From NCBI RefSeq assembly GCF_025962655.1, contig NZ_JAGFPE010000005.1, positions 248,001-312,000 of the forward strand: 64,000 nucleotides of DNA, in the 5' to 3' direction. A program made the position numbers and the translations under genes. Every line of letters starts with the position of its first letter. Positions within the stretch are counted from its first letter, which is position 1. The notes beneath the pieces are model-generated. The model was not told the origin of the DNA and did no database searches. It saw nothing but the letters and a program-made list of their open reading frames with translations. Origin of the DNA: Candidatus Symbiopectobacterium sp. NZEC151. Its GTDB lineage: Bacteria > Pseudomonadota > Gammaproteobacteria > Enterobacterales > Enterobacteriaceae. Below, piece by piece: positions 8,561-17,756 of the stretch.

Positions 8561-9907
8561 ATGTCATTCAAGGACCAAGTGATTGACGCATTGGGTTCTT
8601 TTGCCAATAAGTTCAATAGCCTGCGTTATATTATGGCCATCAAGGCCTCGTTTATTACCCTGATGCCCGTGATTATCGTCGGTGCCTTTTCCGTGCTGAT
8701 CTCCAACATGGTGCTTGATCCGAAAAACGGTCTGGCCAGTTTCGCGATGTTTTCTTTTTTGGCACCGCTCAAACCCATCATGAGCGGGATCAACTACGCG
8801 ACGCTCAATTTTCTGACCATTGGTGCGGTGTTTCTGATCGGGATCGAACTGGGGCGCATTAACGGCTCACGCAGCCTTTTCCCCGGTCTGCTGGCGGTGA
8901 TCTGCCTGATTTCGATCACGCCCACCACCATCGATATCGTGGTTAATGGGCAAACGGTACCGGTAAAAGACGTGCTGGCGCGGCAGTTCTCAGATACCAA
9001 AAGTCTGTTTCTCGGCATGTTTATCGCCATCCTCTCGGTGGAGATCTACAGCAAGCTGGAAAAAATAGACCGGTTGCGCATCAAGATGCCGGACAGCGTG
9101 CCGCCTAACGTCGCGGCATCGTTTTCGGCGTTGCTCCCCGGCATCATCACCGTGACGTTTATTGCCACCCTCGGTTTCACCTTCCACGCCATTACCGGTA
9201 TGCACCTGTATGACGCCATTTACAAAGTGGTGCAGCAGCCGCTGGAATCGGTGGTGCAGAGTCTGCCGGGATTGCTGGTGCTGATGTTCGTCGCGCAACT
9301 GTTCTGGGTTATCGGTATCCACGGTAACCAGATGATCAAACCGATCCGCGAACCGCTGCTGCTGGGGGCGATCGCGGTTAACATGACTGCGTTTGAGCAA
9401 GGGCAGGAGATCCCCAATATCATCACCATGCCGTTTTGGGACGTCTATATGAGTATAGGGGGTTCCGGGCTGACCATCGGACTTTTGCTGGCGGTGATGA
9501 TTGCCTCTAAACGGCGGGAAATGAAAGAGATCGCCAAGATCTCCTTTGGTCCCTGCGTGTTTAATATCAATGAGCCGGTGATTTTTGGTATGCCGATCAT
9601 GCTGAATCCGATCCTGGCGATTCCCTTTATCATCACGCCGTTAGTCACCGGTACCATCGGTTACTTTGCCACCAGTATGGGCTTTGCCGGCAAAGCGGTG
9701 GTGATGGTGCCCTGGACCACGCCGCCCATCATCAACGCCTGGCTCTCTACCGCCGGTTCCATGGGCGCGGTAGTTACTCAGTTGGTGTGCATTCTGACTG
9801 CCACCCTGATCTATCTGCCCTTTGTGCAGGTGGCGTCGCGCCGTGCCGATCTGGCGCAGCGGGAAGCGGAGCAGGCGGCACCGCAGGCTAACGCGGCGGG
9901 CAAATAA
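8561..9907 (+). CDS. PTS cellobiose/lactose-type enzyme IIC
   Basis: A 448-residue inner-membrane permease that carries and orients a sugar for phosphorylation by the matching IIB. The Lac/Cel IIC family is recognised from MAIKASFITLMPVIIVGAFSVLISNM, the central VAQLFWVIGIHGNQM, the conserved FNINEPVIFGMPIMLNPILAIPF that contributes to the substrate pocket, and about ten hydrophobic segments. It is the first gene of IIC-GH1-IIB, with 20 bp to the hydrolase. IIA is transcribed divergently, so all PTS parts are present. A beta-glucoside or similar disaccharide is the likely substrate; the UxuR-like regulator hints that a uronate-containing sugar may be involved, which is inference. Confidence 0.93.
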   Translation: MSFKDQVIDALGSFANKFNSLRYIMAIKASFITLMPVIIVGAFSVLISNMVLDPKNGLASFAMFSFLAPLKPIMSGINYATLNFLTIGAVFLIGIELGRINGSRSLFPGLLAVICLISITPTTIDIVVNGQTVPVKDVLARQFSDTKSLFLGMFIAILSVEIYSKLEKIDRLRIKMPDSVPPNVAASFSALLPGIITVTFIATLGFTFHAITGMHLYDAIYKVVQQPLESVVQSLPGLLVLMFVAQLFWVIGIHGNQMIKPIREPLLLGAIAVNMTAFEQGQEIPNIITMPFWDVYMSIGGSGLTIGLLLAVMIASKRREMKEIAKISFGPCVFNINEPVIFGMPIMLNPILAIPFIITPLVTGTIGYFATSMGFAGKAVVMVPWTTPPIINAWLSTAGSMGAVVTQLVCILTATLIYLPFVQVASRRADLAQREAEQAAPQANAAGK

Positions 9908-9927
9908 CCAGAGTGAGGAGCTGAACA

Positions 9928-11364
9928 ATGAGTAACGTCACTGTCACCATTCCCAAGGATTTTATTCTGGGGGCCGCGGCATCCGCCTGGCAAACCGAAG
10001 GGTGGAGCGGAAAGCGCGCCGGGCAGGATTCCTATCTGGACCTGTGGTACAAGCAGGATCGTCAGGTGTGGCATAACGGTTATGGTCCGGCGCGTGCCAC
10101 CGAGTTTTATCACCGCTATCGCGAAGACATTGCGCTGATGAAACAGTGCGGATTGACGCACTACCGCACCTCGATCAACTGGTCGCGCTTTATGCTCGAT
10201 TATGAGCAGGGCATCGTCGATGAAACCTATGCCGCCTATGTCGATAGCGTGATCGATGAACTGCTGCGGCAGGGGATTACCCCGATGCTGTGTCTGGAAC
10301 ACTACGAGCTGCCCGCTATTCTGATGGAGAAGTATCAGGGCTGGGCATCGAAGCAGGTGGTGGAGTGGTTTGTCACCTATGCGCAAGCGGTGTTTGCCCG
10401 TTATGCACACAAGGTGAAGCGCTGGTTTGTGTTTAATGAGCCGATTGTGGTGCAAACCCGTGTCTATCTGGACGCTGAGCGTTATCCGTATGAGCAGAAC
10501 ACCGGCACCTGGATGCAGTGGAATCATCACAAAAATCTGGCGACAGCGAAAGTCATCGCCTGCTTTCGAGCCAACGGCCACCATCGGGACGGTGGTCGTA
10601 TCGGCACCATTCTCAACCCGGAAGTGACCTACCCGCGCTCCCACGCCGCGCACGACGTTGAGGCGGCGCGCCTGTACGATCTGTTCTTCAACCGCGTGTT
10701 TCTCGATCCGGCGGTGAAGGGCGAATATCCGGCGGAGCTGCTGGCGCTGCTGGAAAAACATCAGGTGCAATGGGCCTATACCGATGATGAGCTGGCGGTC
10801 ATCCGTGATAATCGGGTGGATGAACTGGGCATCAACCTTTATTTCCCACACCGGGTGAAAGCGCCAGAGCGGGCATGGCATCCCGATACCCCGTTTCATC
10901 CCGCCTACTACTATGAGCATTTTGCCTTGCCGGGACGCCGCATGAACCCCTCCCGAGGGTGGGAAATTCAGCCCAAAATCATTTATGACATGGCGCAGCG
11001 CATGACCAAGGAATACGGCAATATTCCCTGGTTTGTGGCGGAAAACGGCATGGGGGTGGAGAACGAGGCGCGCTTTAAAAACAGCGACGGCGTGATTCAG
11101 GATCACTACCGTATCGATTTTATTGCCGAACACCTCTACTGGACGCTGAAAGCGCGTGAAGAGGGGGCAAACTGTCAGGGCTATATGCTGTGGGCCTTTA
11201 CCGATAACGTCTCCCCGATGAATGCGTTTAAAAATCGCTATGGCCTGATCGAAATCGATCTTGAGCAGGAGCGGGCGCGCCGACCCAAAGCCTCGGCAGG
11301 GTGGTTCCGGCAACTGCGCGACACGCGCACGCTCAACCTGATGTTGGATGATGAAGACAAATAA
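9928..11364 (+). CDS. 6-phospho-beta-glucosidase, GH1
   Basis: Hydrolyses the phosphorylated beta-glycoside delivered by the PTS, releasing a 6-phosphosugar. The 478-residue cytoplasmic protein has the GH1 barrel with acid/base Glu171 in VFNEPIV, nucleophile Glu372 in VAENGMG, the N-terminal FILGAAASAWQTEG and HYRTSINWSRF. Towards the C-terminus, SPMNAFKNRYG supplies the Ser, Lys and Tyr pattern seen in GH1 members that bind a 6-phosphate. GAGGAGC precedes the ATG. It lies between IIC and IIB, and its sequence is not close to E. coli BglA, BglB or AscB, so the exact aglycone is open. Confidence 0.9.
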   Translation: MSNVTVTIPKDFILGAAASAWQTEGWSGKRAGQDSYLDLWYKQDRQVWHNGYGPARATEFYHRYREDIALMKQCGLTHYRTSINWSRFMLDYEQGIVDETYAAYVDSVIDELLRQGITPMLCLEHYELPAILMEKYQGWASKQVVEWFVTYAQAVFARYAHKVKRWFVFNEPIVVQTRVYLDAERYPYEQNTGTWMQWNHHKNLATAKVIACFRANGHHRDGGRIGTILNPEVTYPRSHAAHDVEAARLYDLFFNRVFLDPAVKGEYPAELLALLEKHQVQWAYTDDELAVIRDNRVDELGINLYFPHRVKAPERAWHPDTPFHPAYYYEHFALPGRRMNPSRGWEIQPKIIYDMAQRMTKEYGNIPWFVAENGMGVENEARFKNSDGVIQDHYRIDFIAEHLYWTLKAREEGANCQGYMLWAFTDNVSPMNAFKNRYGLIEIDLEQERARRPKASAGWFRQLRDTRTLNLMLDDEDK

Positions 11365-11382
11365 CACCCAAGGAGATTTGCC

Positions 11383-11700
11383 ATGAAACGTATCGTATTG
11401 GCCTGCTCGGCGGGCATGTCCACCTCGCTGGTGGTGACAAAAATGGAGAAAGAAGCGACGGCGCGCGGCTTGGAGCTGAAAATTTACGCCATTCCTGAAC
11501 AAAATCTGCGTGAGGAACTGCAAGATTACGGTCAGGATATCATCGCGGTATTGCTGGGGCCGCAGGTTCGCTTCAAACTGGTAGAAAATCAAAAGTTGAC
11601 TGACAGCTATCAGGTGCCAATTGCCGTGATCGACTCCGTCGCCTATGGCACATTAAATGGTGCCAAAGTGCTCGATCAGGCGCTGAGTTTGGTAAACTAG
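11383..11700 (+). CDS. PTS lactose/cellobiose-type enzyme IIB
   Basis: A 105-residue phosphocarrier in which Cys8 of the opening IVLACSAGMSTS is the phosphorylated residue; the P-loop-like CSAGMSTS is the hallmark of cellobiose IIB. It takes phosphate from IIA and passes it to the sugar bound by IIC. AAGGAG stands six bases before the ATG, and the gene starts 18 bp after the GH1 stop. A strong hairpin follows, separating the structural genes from the repressor. Confidence 0.94.
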   Translation: MKRIVLACSAGMSTSLVVTKMEKEATARGLELKIYAIPEQNLREELQDYGQDIIAVLLGPQVRFKLVENQKLTDSYQVPIAVIDSVAYGTLNGAKVLDQALSLVN

Positions 11701-11713
11701 CCGCAATATCCTG

Positions 11714-11733
11714 ACGCGCGGCTTGCCGCGCGT
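11714..11733 (+). terminator. Hairpin terminator after the PTS operon
   Basis: ACGCGCGG-CTTG-CCGCGCGT forms a perfect 8-bp stem 13 bases after the IIB stop and is followed by TGTTGTT. It would end or weaken transcription before the repressor gene at 11826. Confidence 0.65.
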
Positions 11734-11825
11734 TGTTGTTAACCGGCGTGTTGTCGTGGTTTGGCACGGTGGCATCCGGTCAACGTGCGCGTTATCTGTT
11801 GGGCTGCGGTAGCTAGGGTGAAAGT

Positions 11826-12593
11826 GTGGCGAAAGATGTGGTTCTGCAAGAAAAGAAACAGTATCAGGAGATCGGCAGCGATCTGCGCGTGAAAATCCAG
11901 CAGGGAAAATTCCCGGTCGGGTCGCGCCTGCCGCCGGAAAGAAACATTGCTGAAACCTACGGCGTTAGCCGCACCATTGTGCGTGAAGCGCTGCTGATGC
12001 TGGAGCTGGAAGGCACCGTCGATATTCGTCAGGGATCGGGCGTCTACGTGCTCTGCATCCCTGATGAGGAAACCGAAGAGAGCCAGGCGCATCACCGCAT
12101 TGGTGCCTTTGAAATGTTGCAGGCGCGCCAACTGCTGGAGAGTAACATTGCGGCGTTTGCCGCGCGCATGGCAACCCGTGCCGATATTGAAAACCTGCGT
12201 GTGACGCTGGAAAAAGAGCAGGCGGCGATTGCGGCAAACGACTACCGCAGCGATTACGACAAACTGTTTCACCTGCAAATTGCCGGTGCGACGCAAAACC
12301 AGATGCTGCTGGAATCGGTCAGTCATATCTGGACCTGCCGTGACGACAATCCCCTGTGGCAACAGCTTTATGTTCACGTTGGTAAACACGGTTATCGTCT
12401 GAAATGGCTGGCGGATCACCAGACCATTCTGGCGGCGCTGCGCCGACGCGACGTACCGGGTGCTTATCAGGCGATGTGGGAGCATCTGGAAAACGTCAAA
12501 AGCACGCTGATGGCGATCTCCGATGCGGATGCGCCAGAATTTGATGGTTATCTTTTTGATTCAGTACCGATTTTTCAGGGAAAACTGGTCTGA
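11826..12593 (+). CDS. GntR-family repressor, UxuR/ExuR-like
   Basis: A 255-residue FadR-subfamily regulator. The N-terminal winged helix-turn-helix reads YQEIGSDLRVKIQQGKFPVGSRLPPERNIAETYGVSRTIVREALLMLELEG. The C-terminal FCD domain (FEMLQARQLLESNIAAFAARMATR, LFHLQIAGATQNQML) ends in YLFDSVPIF. It resembles E. coli UxuR over its whole length, including NPLWQQLYVH and the ending GYLFDS. It probably represses the IIA / IIC-GH1-IIB divergon through the TTGG-N4-CCAA sites at 8361-8468. Start is GTG 11826. The ligand may be a hexuronate or a sugar derivative, judging only from family membership. Confidence 0.9.
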   Translation: MAKDVVLQEKKQYQEIGSDLRVKIQQGKFPVGSRLPPERNIAETYGVSRTIVREALLMLELEGTVDIRQGSGVYVLCIPDEETEESQAHHRIGAFEMLQARQLLESNIAAFAARMATRADIENLRVTLEKEQAAIAANDYRSDYDKLFHLQIAGATQNQMLLESVSHIWTCRDDNPLWQQLYVHVGKHGYRLKWLADHQTILAALRRRDVPGAYQAMWEHLENVKSTLMAISDADAPEFDGYLFDSVPIFQGKLV

Positions 12594-12642
12594 CTATTTA
12601 TAGTGGGTGCTCGCGTTGTGCCCGTATCAGGATTGCAGGGTT

Positions 12643-13098
12643 ATGGTTGAAATTGTTCCTTTAGCCTCCCATCCGCACCATCAGGCGCAGGTGACGGACT
12701 GGCTGTGGCAGGCGTTTGATCACCACAATGGCCGTGAATTTTTCGCCAGTATTGTACAAAGCAGTATGCGGCAAGAAGGATTGCCCCTGACCTTTATCGC
12801 ACTGGATGACGGGAAACTGGTGGGCACCGTAGGGCTGTGGCTGTGCGATCTGCAAAGTCGCCAGGATCTCTCTCCGTGGCTGGCAGCGCTCTATATTGAT
12901 GAAAACTATCGGGATAGGGGACTGGGTAAAGCGTTGCAACAGCACGTGTTGACCTATAGTCGTCACGCCGGTTTTTCATCCCTCTATCTGTATGCCACCT
13001 TTAGCGGCTACTACGAGAAAATGGGCTGGCACTATATCGGTGATGGTTTGGAATACCCGGCCAAACCGGTACGGCTCTATCATCAGGCGTTGGTGTAA
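12643..13098 (+). CDS. GNAT-family N-acetyltransferase
   Basis: A 151-residue acetyl-CoA-dependent acetyltransferase. Motif A is present as LAALYIDENYRDRGLGKALQQHVL, with the R-x-x-G-x-G pattern in DRGLGK that binds the cofactor pyrophosphate; the C-terminal beta strand GFSSLYLYAT and GYYEKMGWHYIG complete the fold. The ATG at 12643 follows GCAGGG. It stands 49 bp after the UxuR-like gene and may be read from the same promoter, but nothing links their functions. The acceptor is unknown. Confidence 0.85.
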   Translation: MVEIVPLASHPHHQAQVTDWLWQAFDHHNGREFFASIVQSSMRQEGLPLTFIALDDGKLVGTVGLWLCDLQSRQDLSPWLAALYIDENYRDRGLGKALQQHVLTYSRHAGFSSLYLYATFSGYYEKMGWHYIGDGLEYPAKPVRLYHQALV

Positions 13099-13104
13099 AC
13101 TCAG

Positions 13105-13206
13105 TCCGTGTTTCCCGGCGAATCGCAACGAGGGGCACTCCGGCGGCTTACGCCGCTACGACCCCATCGCTGCACTTCACCTAACAACGGACTTTGTTAT
13201 CAGTCG
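13105..13206. repeat. Second copy of the dispersed ~95 bp repeat, inverted
   Basis: The reverse complement of this segment matches 2170-2269 with four mismatches over an 81-base core and weaker similarity at both ends. Here it lies directly after the acetyltransferase stop and before the terminator of the convergent chemoreceptor gene. The GCCGCAGGAATGCGGC hairpins that bracket the first copy are missing here. Confidence 0.75.
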
Positions 13207-13207
13207 G

Positions 13208-13229
13208 AGCTCGCCCCGAGAGGCGAGCT
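13208..13229 (-). terminator. Hairpin after the chemoreceptor gene
   Basis: AGCTCGCC-CCGAGA-GGCGAGCT is a perfect 8-bp stem located 15 bases past the stop of the minus-strand receptor gene. It has no clear T-run in either direction. Confidence 0.5.
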
Positions 13230-13244
13230 GAGTCATGCATCACA

Positions 13245-14912
13245 TCAGAACGATGTCCAATCGCCTTCTTTGTCTGCACCAGGTTTGCTGACGCCGAGCG
13301 CTGGCTTGAGCAGAAGCGCACTCGGTGCCGCCGCAGGCAGCGGTTTAGCCGCTAACGCAGCGTTGGTTTCCCGGTTGCTCAGGCGGAAAATGCTGACAGT
13401 ACGCGCCAACTGTGCCGCCTGCTGTTGCAGCGACTGCGTTGCCGCCGAAGCCTCATTCACCAGCGCGGCGTTCTGATGGGTGGTGGTTTCCATCTGGTTA
13501 ACGGCCACGTTCACCTGCTCAATCCCCAGGGTTTGTTCCTGACTGGCGGAGCTGATTTCACCAACCAGATCGCTCACCTGCCGCACACCGTTAACGATCC
13601 CGACAATAGATTCGCCCGCCTGTTCCACCAGACGATTACCGGCTTCCACCGTTTGTACGGAATGGTCGATCAGTTCCTTGATCTCTTTGGCGGCACCGGC
13701 ACTGCGCTGCGCCAGATTACGCACTTCGCTGGCAACCACGGCAAAACCGCGACCCTGTTCACCGGCGCGAGCCGCTTCTACCGCCGCGTTCAGTGCCAGA
13801 ATGTTGGTTTGGAAGGCGATGCTGTCAATCACGCCAATGATATCAACGATTTTTTTCGATGATGCATCGATAGCGCCCATGGTTTTCACCACGTCCGTCA
13901 CTAACTGCCCACCCGCTTGTGCCTGACCGGCGGTGGATTGCGCCAGGTGGTTAGCCTGTTTGGCGTTGTCGGCGTTTTGACGCACGGTGGAAGCCAGTTG
14001 TTCAATGGACGCTGCCGTCTCTTGCAACGCACTGGCTTGCTCTTCGGTACGGCTGGAGAGATCGATATTGCCCGCCGCCAGTTGCCCCGACGCCCCGGCG
14101 ATCGATTCAGACCCTTCACGCACTTCACCCACGATGTTACGCAGACGCTGGGTCATGTTGTGCAGGGCGTGCAGCAGTTGCGCGGCTTCATCGCGCCCTT
14201 CCGGTCGGACGTCATGGGTTAAGTCGCCATCGGCTACCGCTTGTGTCGCCTGCACGGCACGCTCTAACGGATGCACAATACTGCGCGTTAATACCCAGGC
14301 AATCAGCACGCCGATCACGGCAATCAGCAGACCGATAACCCCGAGAAACAGATAGCCATTGCGTGCGCTGCTGTCGATGGCTTTCCCCATCTCATCGATG
14401 GCGCTGCGTTGGTGCTCGCTCAACGCCTCTACGCTAGCCAGATAGCCGCGCGATGCGGACATAAATTCATTTTCGAACAGTTGCTTGGCCTGTTCCATAT
14501 TACCGGCCTTTTTGGCGGCGGTGATGGCGTTACGTTTATCCAGATAGCGCTGACGGAATTCCCCGAGCTTATCGAACAGGGCTTTCTCTTCGGGCGTTGA
14601 AATCAGGCTGGCAAAGGCATCCTGACGTTTGGTGCTCTCTTTGCTCGCGGCGACATTCTCCGCCTCGAACAGTTTTGCCAGCGCCGGATCGTCACTCATC
14701 GCAACGGCCATACTACGCTGTACGCCTGCCACCAGCGCGCCGTGCCAGTCTGCGGCCAGACGCTCTTTCTGCAACGGTGCCTGCATCATCCATGCGGTAC
14801 TGCTTGAGATTTGTTTCAGTTGGTATACCCCGGAGACCAACATGACCAGAGAAAAAAGGATCAGCAAGCCGAATCCCCCAGCAAGCCTGGTGCCAATCTT
14901 ATAATTCTTCAT
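13245..14912 (-). CDS. Methyl-accepting chemotaxis protein, Tsr/Tar type
   Basis: A 555-residue inner-membrane chemoreceptor. A membrane segment at about residues 10-32 leads into a periplasmic four-helix ligand domain ([25 protein letters not shown]...). The second membrane segment ([27 protein letters not shown]) is followed by a HAMP domain and the long signalling coiled coil, whose hairpin tip is [48 protein letters not shown]. The chain ends in DWTSF, a recognisable version of the NWETF tail that docks CheR and CheB in Tar and Tsr, so it is probably a major, self-adapting receptor. The gene stands alone; no sigma-28 promoter was evident. Ligand unknown. Confidence 0.95.
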   Translation of the reverse strand: MKNYKIGTRLAGGFGLLILFSLVMLVSGVYQLKQISSSTAWMMQAPLQKERLAADWHGALVAGVQRSMAVAMSDDPALAKLFEAENVAASKESTKRQDAFASLISTPEEKALFDKLGEFRQRYLDKRNAITAAKKAGNMEQAKQLFENEFMSASRGYLASVEALSEHQRSAIDEMGKAIDSSARNGYLFLGVIGLLIAVIGVLIAWVLTRSIVHPLERAVQATQAVADGDLTHDVRPEGRDEAAQLLHALHNMTQRLRNIVGEVREGSESIAGASGQLAAGNIDLSSRTEEQASALQETAASIEQLASTVRQNADNAKQANHLAQSTAGQAQAGGQLVTDVVKTMGAIDASSKKIVDIIGVIDSIAFQTNILALNAAVEAARAGEQGRGFAVVASEVRNLAQRSAGAAKEIKELIDHSVQTVEAGNRLVEQAGESIVGIVNGVRQVSDLVGEISSASQEQTLGIEQVNVAVNQMETTTHQNAALVNEASAATQSLQQQAAQLARTVSIFRLSNRETNAALAAKPLPAAAPSALLLKPALGVSKPGADKEGDWTSF

Positions 14913-15302
14913 TATTTTCCATAACCTTTATACGATTTCGTAAACTTGCCCGATGCAAGCGTGATTGATAGTAGCGCGTGAGTGGGAAACAATTCCGTTG
15001 AAAAAAGCGCCTAAATACACGTTATTTGTGTGGTTATTTGTTCCTGTAAAATGCAGTGCTGTTTTCCCTGACGAGGACAACTGCATCCAGAAATCCACCG
15101 AGCAACGCTAAATAGCTATCGGCAAGCAGGGCCGCTCAGCGTGAGATGTAGATCACGTTTCAGGCCGGAAGGGGATTTTTATCACAATATGGGAGGCTGA
15201 CTTTACATGACTCGGCAGAAATTTACAGTTGGTTGCACTTAGAGCAGAACTCTTGCGATTGTCCACTGGCCTCATCAAGGGTGAGTCTCTAGAGTAGTCC
15301 AT

Positions 15303-15411
15303 CCCAGAGGTATTGATTGGTGGTAAATCGATGGACTCTGTCGAGTGAATCGCAGAAGTACATTGAACCATGAAATTGCACCAACCTACGCGGATGCGTA
15401 GGTTTTTTTTT
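15303..15411 (+). ncRNA. omrA: OmrA/OmrB-type small regulatory RNA
   Basis: The 5' end CCCAGAGGTATTGATTGGTG is identical to the conserved seed of E. coli OmrA and OmrB. The 3' part has the matching GCACCAACCT stretch and a terminator stem CCTACGC/GCGTAGG (15385-15402) ending in nine T residues. These Hfq-dependent RNAs are induced by EnvZ/OmpR and block translation of outer-membrane receptors, curli and OmpR itself. The location just upstream of aas matches E. coli, where the two copies lie between galR and aas. Only one copy is visible here, and at about 109 nt it is longer than the 82-88 nt E. coli forms because of a different middle section. Confidence 0.9.
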
Positions 15412-15599
15412 GCCTGTCGTTTGCTCCCCGCCTTTCCCATTTTCTCTCGTTATTTCTGCATCATGCGTGTGGCACTGTTGCCCTGACACTCGTCTGCTAG
15501 CTATAGTAGTTTGAATGTCCCGCCGTTTTTATGTGGTCGTTTAACTGTGAAGGGCCAGCCTGCTTCCGGCACGCTGATGGCCTGACTATGGGAGAAGGA

Positions 15600-17756
15600 A
15601 TGATATACACCCTGCTGCGTTGGCTGTTCCAGCGCCTGTATCGCGTACGGATTGAAGGCGATAGTGCGGTATTTAAACAATCAAAACTGCTGATTACGCC
15701 AAATCACCAGTCATTTTTAGACGGTGTGCTGTTGGCGCTGTTTTTGCCGATTAAGCCGGTGTTTGCTGTCTATTCCAGCATCAGCGATCGCTGGTTTATG
15801 CGTTTCCTGAAACCCTATATCGATTTTGTGCCACTCGATCCCACCAAACCGTTGGCGATCAAAGGGCTTATCAAAGTGATTGAGCAGGGCCGCCCGGTGG
15901 TGGTGTTTCCCGAAGGGCGTATCACCGTGACCGGCTCCCTGATGAAAATCTACAGCGGTGCTGCCTTTGTCGCGGCAAAATCGGGCGCTACGCTGGTGCC
16001 GGTGCGCATTGAAGGCATTGCGTTCAGCCCGTTTGGTCGCCTTAAAGGTACGTTTAAGCAGCGCCTTTTCCCTCAGGTTACCCTCTCTTATTTGCCGCCG
16101 ACCACATTACCGATGCCGGTAGCGGGCAGCGCGCGCGAACGGCGCGAGCTGGCGGGTGAGCACCTGCACCGCATCATGATGGCTGCGCGTATGGAAACGC
16201 GCCCGCGCCAGACGCTGTATCAGGCATTTCTCTGTGCCTGTCAGCGCTATGGCTACAGCTCGCCGTCCATCGCGGATATCGCCTTCAGTGAAGACAGTTA
16301 TCAAGGGCTGCTGAAAAAATCCCTCGGCGTTGGCCGCATCCTGCAACGTTTTACCCGGGAGAAAGAGCACGTCGGCCTGCTGCTGCCCAATGCTACGGTG
16401 ACGGCGGCGGCCATTCTTGGTGCCTCGCTGCGCGCTCGCGTGCCTGCCATGCTGAACTACACGGCGGGGGCAAAAGGGATTAAGAGCGCCATGCTGGCGG
16501 CGGAAATCAAAACCATCGTCACCTCGCGTCAGTTTCTGGAAAAAGGGAAACTGACCCACCTGCCGGAGCAGGTGAAAGAGGCCAACTGGGTGTATCTGGA
16601 AGATTTGAAGGGTACGGTGACCCTGGCCGACAAAGCGTGGATTTTATTCCACCTGCTGTTTCCGGTGCGCGCCATGGTGCCGCATCAGCCAGACGATGCC
16701 GCGATGATCCTGTTCACCTCCGGCTCCGAAGGCAACCCGAAAGGCGTGGTGCACTCTCACACCAGCCTGTTGGCGAACGTCGAGCAGATTCGCACCGTGG
16801 CGGATTTTACCCCGCGCGATCGCTTTATGTCGGCGCTGCCGCTGTTCCATGCCTTTGGCTTGACCGTGGGATTGTTTACGCCGCTGCTGACCGGCGCGCG
16901 CGTTTTCCTTTACCCCAGTCCGCTGCATTACCGCATCGTTCCTGAGCTGGTTTACGATCAGAATTGTACCGTGCTGTTTGGCACCTCCACCTTCCTTGGA
17001 CACTACGCGCGCGTGGCGCATCCTTATGATTTTGCTCGCTTACGCTACGTGGTTGCCGGCGCTGAGAAGCTGTCTGAGAACGTGCGTAACGTCTGGCAGG
17101 ATAAATTCGGTATCCGCATCCTTGAAGGCTATGGCGTTACCGAATGTGCGCCGGTGGTGGCGATTAACGTTCCGATGGCCGCAAAGGTGCATACCGTAGG
17201 GCGCTTGCTGCCAGAGATTGAATCCCGGTTGATTCCGGTGCCGGGCATCGAACGCGGTGGTCGGTTGCAATTGCGTGGCCCCAATGTGATGAAGGGATAT
17301 CTGCGGGTAGAAAATCCCGGCGTGCTGGAGCGCACGGTGGCGGAAAACGCCGACGGCGAGCGGCAAGAGGGATGGTATGACACCGGTGATATTGTCGATT
17401 TGGATGCGCAGGGCTTTTGTACCATCGTGGGCCGGGTGAAGCGCTTTGCCAAGCTGGCCGGAGAAATGGTGTCGCTGGAGAGCGTGGAGCAGTTGGCGCA
17501 GCAAGTCTCTGCGGATAAACAACACGCTGCCAGCGCGAAAAGCGACAGCAGCAAAGGGGAAGCGCTGGTGCTGTTTACCACTGACAGTACGCTGACGCGT
17601 GAGCGTTTGCTGGCGCAGGCGCGCAGCAGCGGCGTGCCGGAACTGGCGGTACCGCGTGATATTCGCGTGCTGAAAGCGCTGCCTCTGCTGGGCAGCGGCA
17701 AGCCGGATTTCGTCACGCTGCGCCAGATGGCAGAGCAACCGGAGGGCGCAGAATGA
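15600..17756 (+). CDS. aas: Bifunctional 2-acyl-GPE acyltransferase / acyl-ACP synthetase Aas
   Basis: Reacylates lysophosphatidylethanolamine at the inner membrane, activating the fatty acid on ACP first. The N-terminal acyltransferase has the H-X4-D motif (NHQSFLDG, His36/Asp41) and [16 protein letters not shown]. The C-terminal AMP-forming synthetase has [18 protein letters not shown] and [17 protein letters not shown]. The ATG at 15600 gives 718 residues, as in E. coli (719), with GGAG placed five bases ahead; a longer frame from 15531 lacks family support. The stop overlaps lplT (ATGA), so both are translated together and form the lysophospholipid salvage pair. Confidence 0.97.
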   Translation: MIYTLLRWLFQRLYRVRIEGDSAVFKQSKLLITPNHQSFLDGVLLALFLPIKPVFAVYSSISDRWFMRFLKPYIDFVPLDPTKPLAIKGLIKVIEQGRPVVVFPEGRITVTGSLMKIYSGAAFVAAKSGATLVPVRIEGIAFSPFGRLKGTFKQRLFPQVTLSYLPPTTLPMPVAGSARERRELAGEHLHRIMMAARMETRPRQTLYQAFLCACQRYGYSSPSIADIAFSEDSYQGLLKKSLGVGRILQRFTREKEHVGLLLPNATVTAAAILGASLRARVPAMLNYTAGAKGIKSAMLAAEIKTIVTSRQFLEKGKLTHLPEQVKEANWVYLEDLKGTVTLADKAWILFHLLFPVRAMVPHQPDDAAMILFTSGSEGNPKGVVHSHTSLLANVEQIRTVADFTPRDRFMSALPLFHAFGLTVGLFTPLLTGARVFLYPSPLHYRIVPELVYDQNCTVLFGTSTFLGHYARVAHPYDFARLRYVVAGAEKLSENVRNVWQDKFGIRILEGYGVTECAPVVAINVPMAAKVHTVGRLLPEIESRLIPVPGIERGGRLQLRGPNVMKGYLRVENPGVLERTVAENADGERQEGWYDTGDIVDLDAQGFCTIVGRVKRFAKLAGEMVSLESVEQLAQQVSADKQHAASAKSDSSKGEALVLFTTDSTLTRERLLAQARSSGVPELAVPRDIRVLKALPLLGSGKPDFVTLRQMAEQPEGAE

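Noticed and set aside
9811-11592. 593-codon open frame on the minus strand
   Set aside because: It is antisense to the IIC, GH1 and IIB genes, whose motifs are intact. The translation shows no family pattern and follows from the third-position composition of the sense genes.
15142-15157. CRP-like site TGAGA-N6-TCACG
   Set aside because: Eight of ten consensus positions match, but it is about 160 bp from the small RNA start and 230 bp from the chemoreceptor start, so it is too weak to assign.
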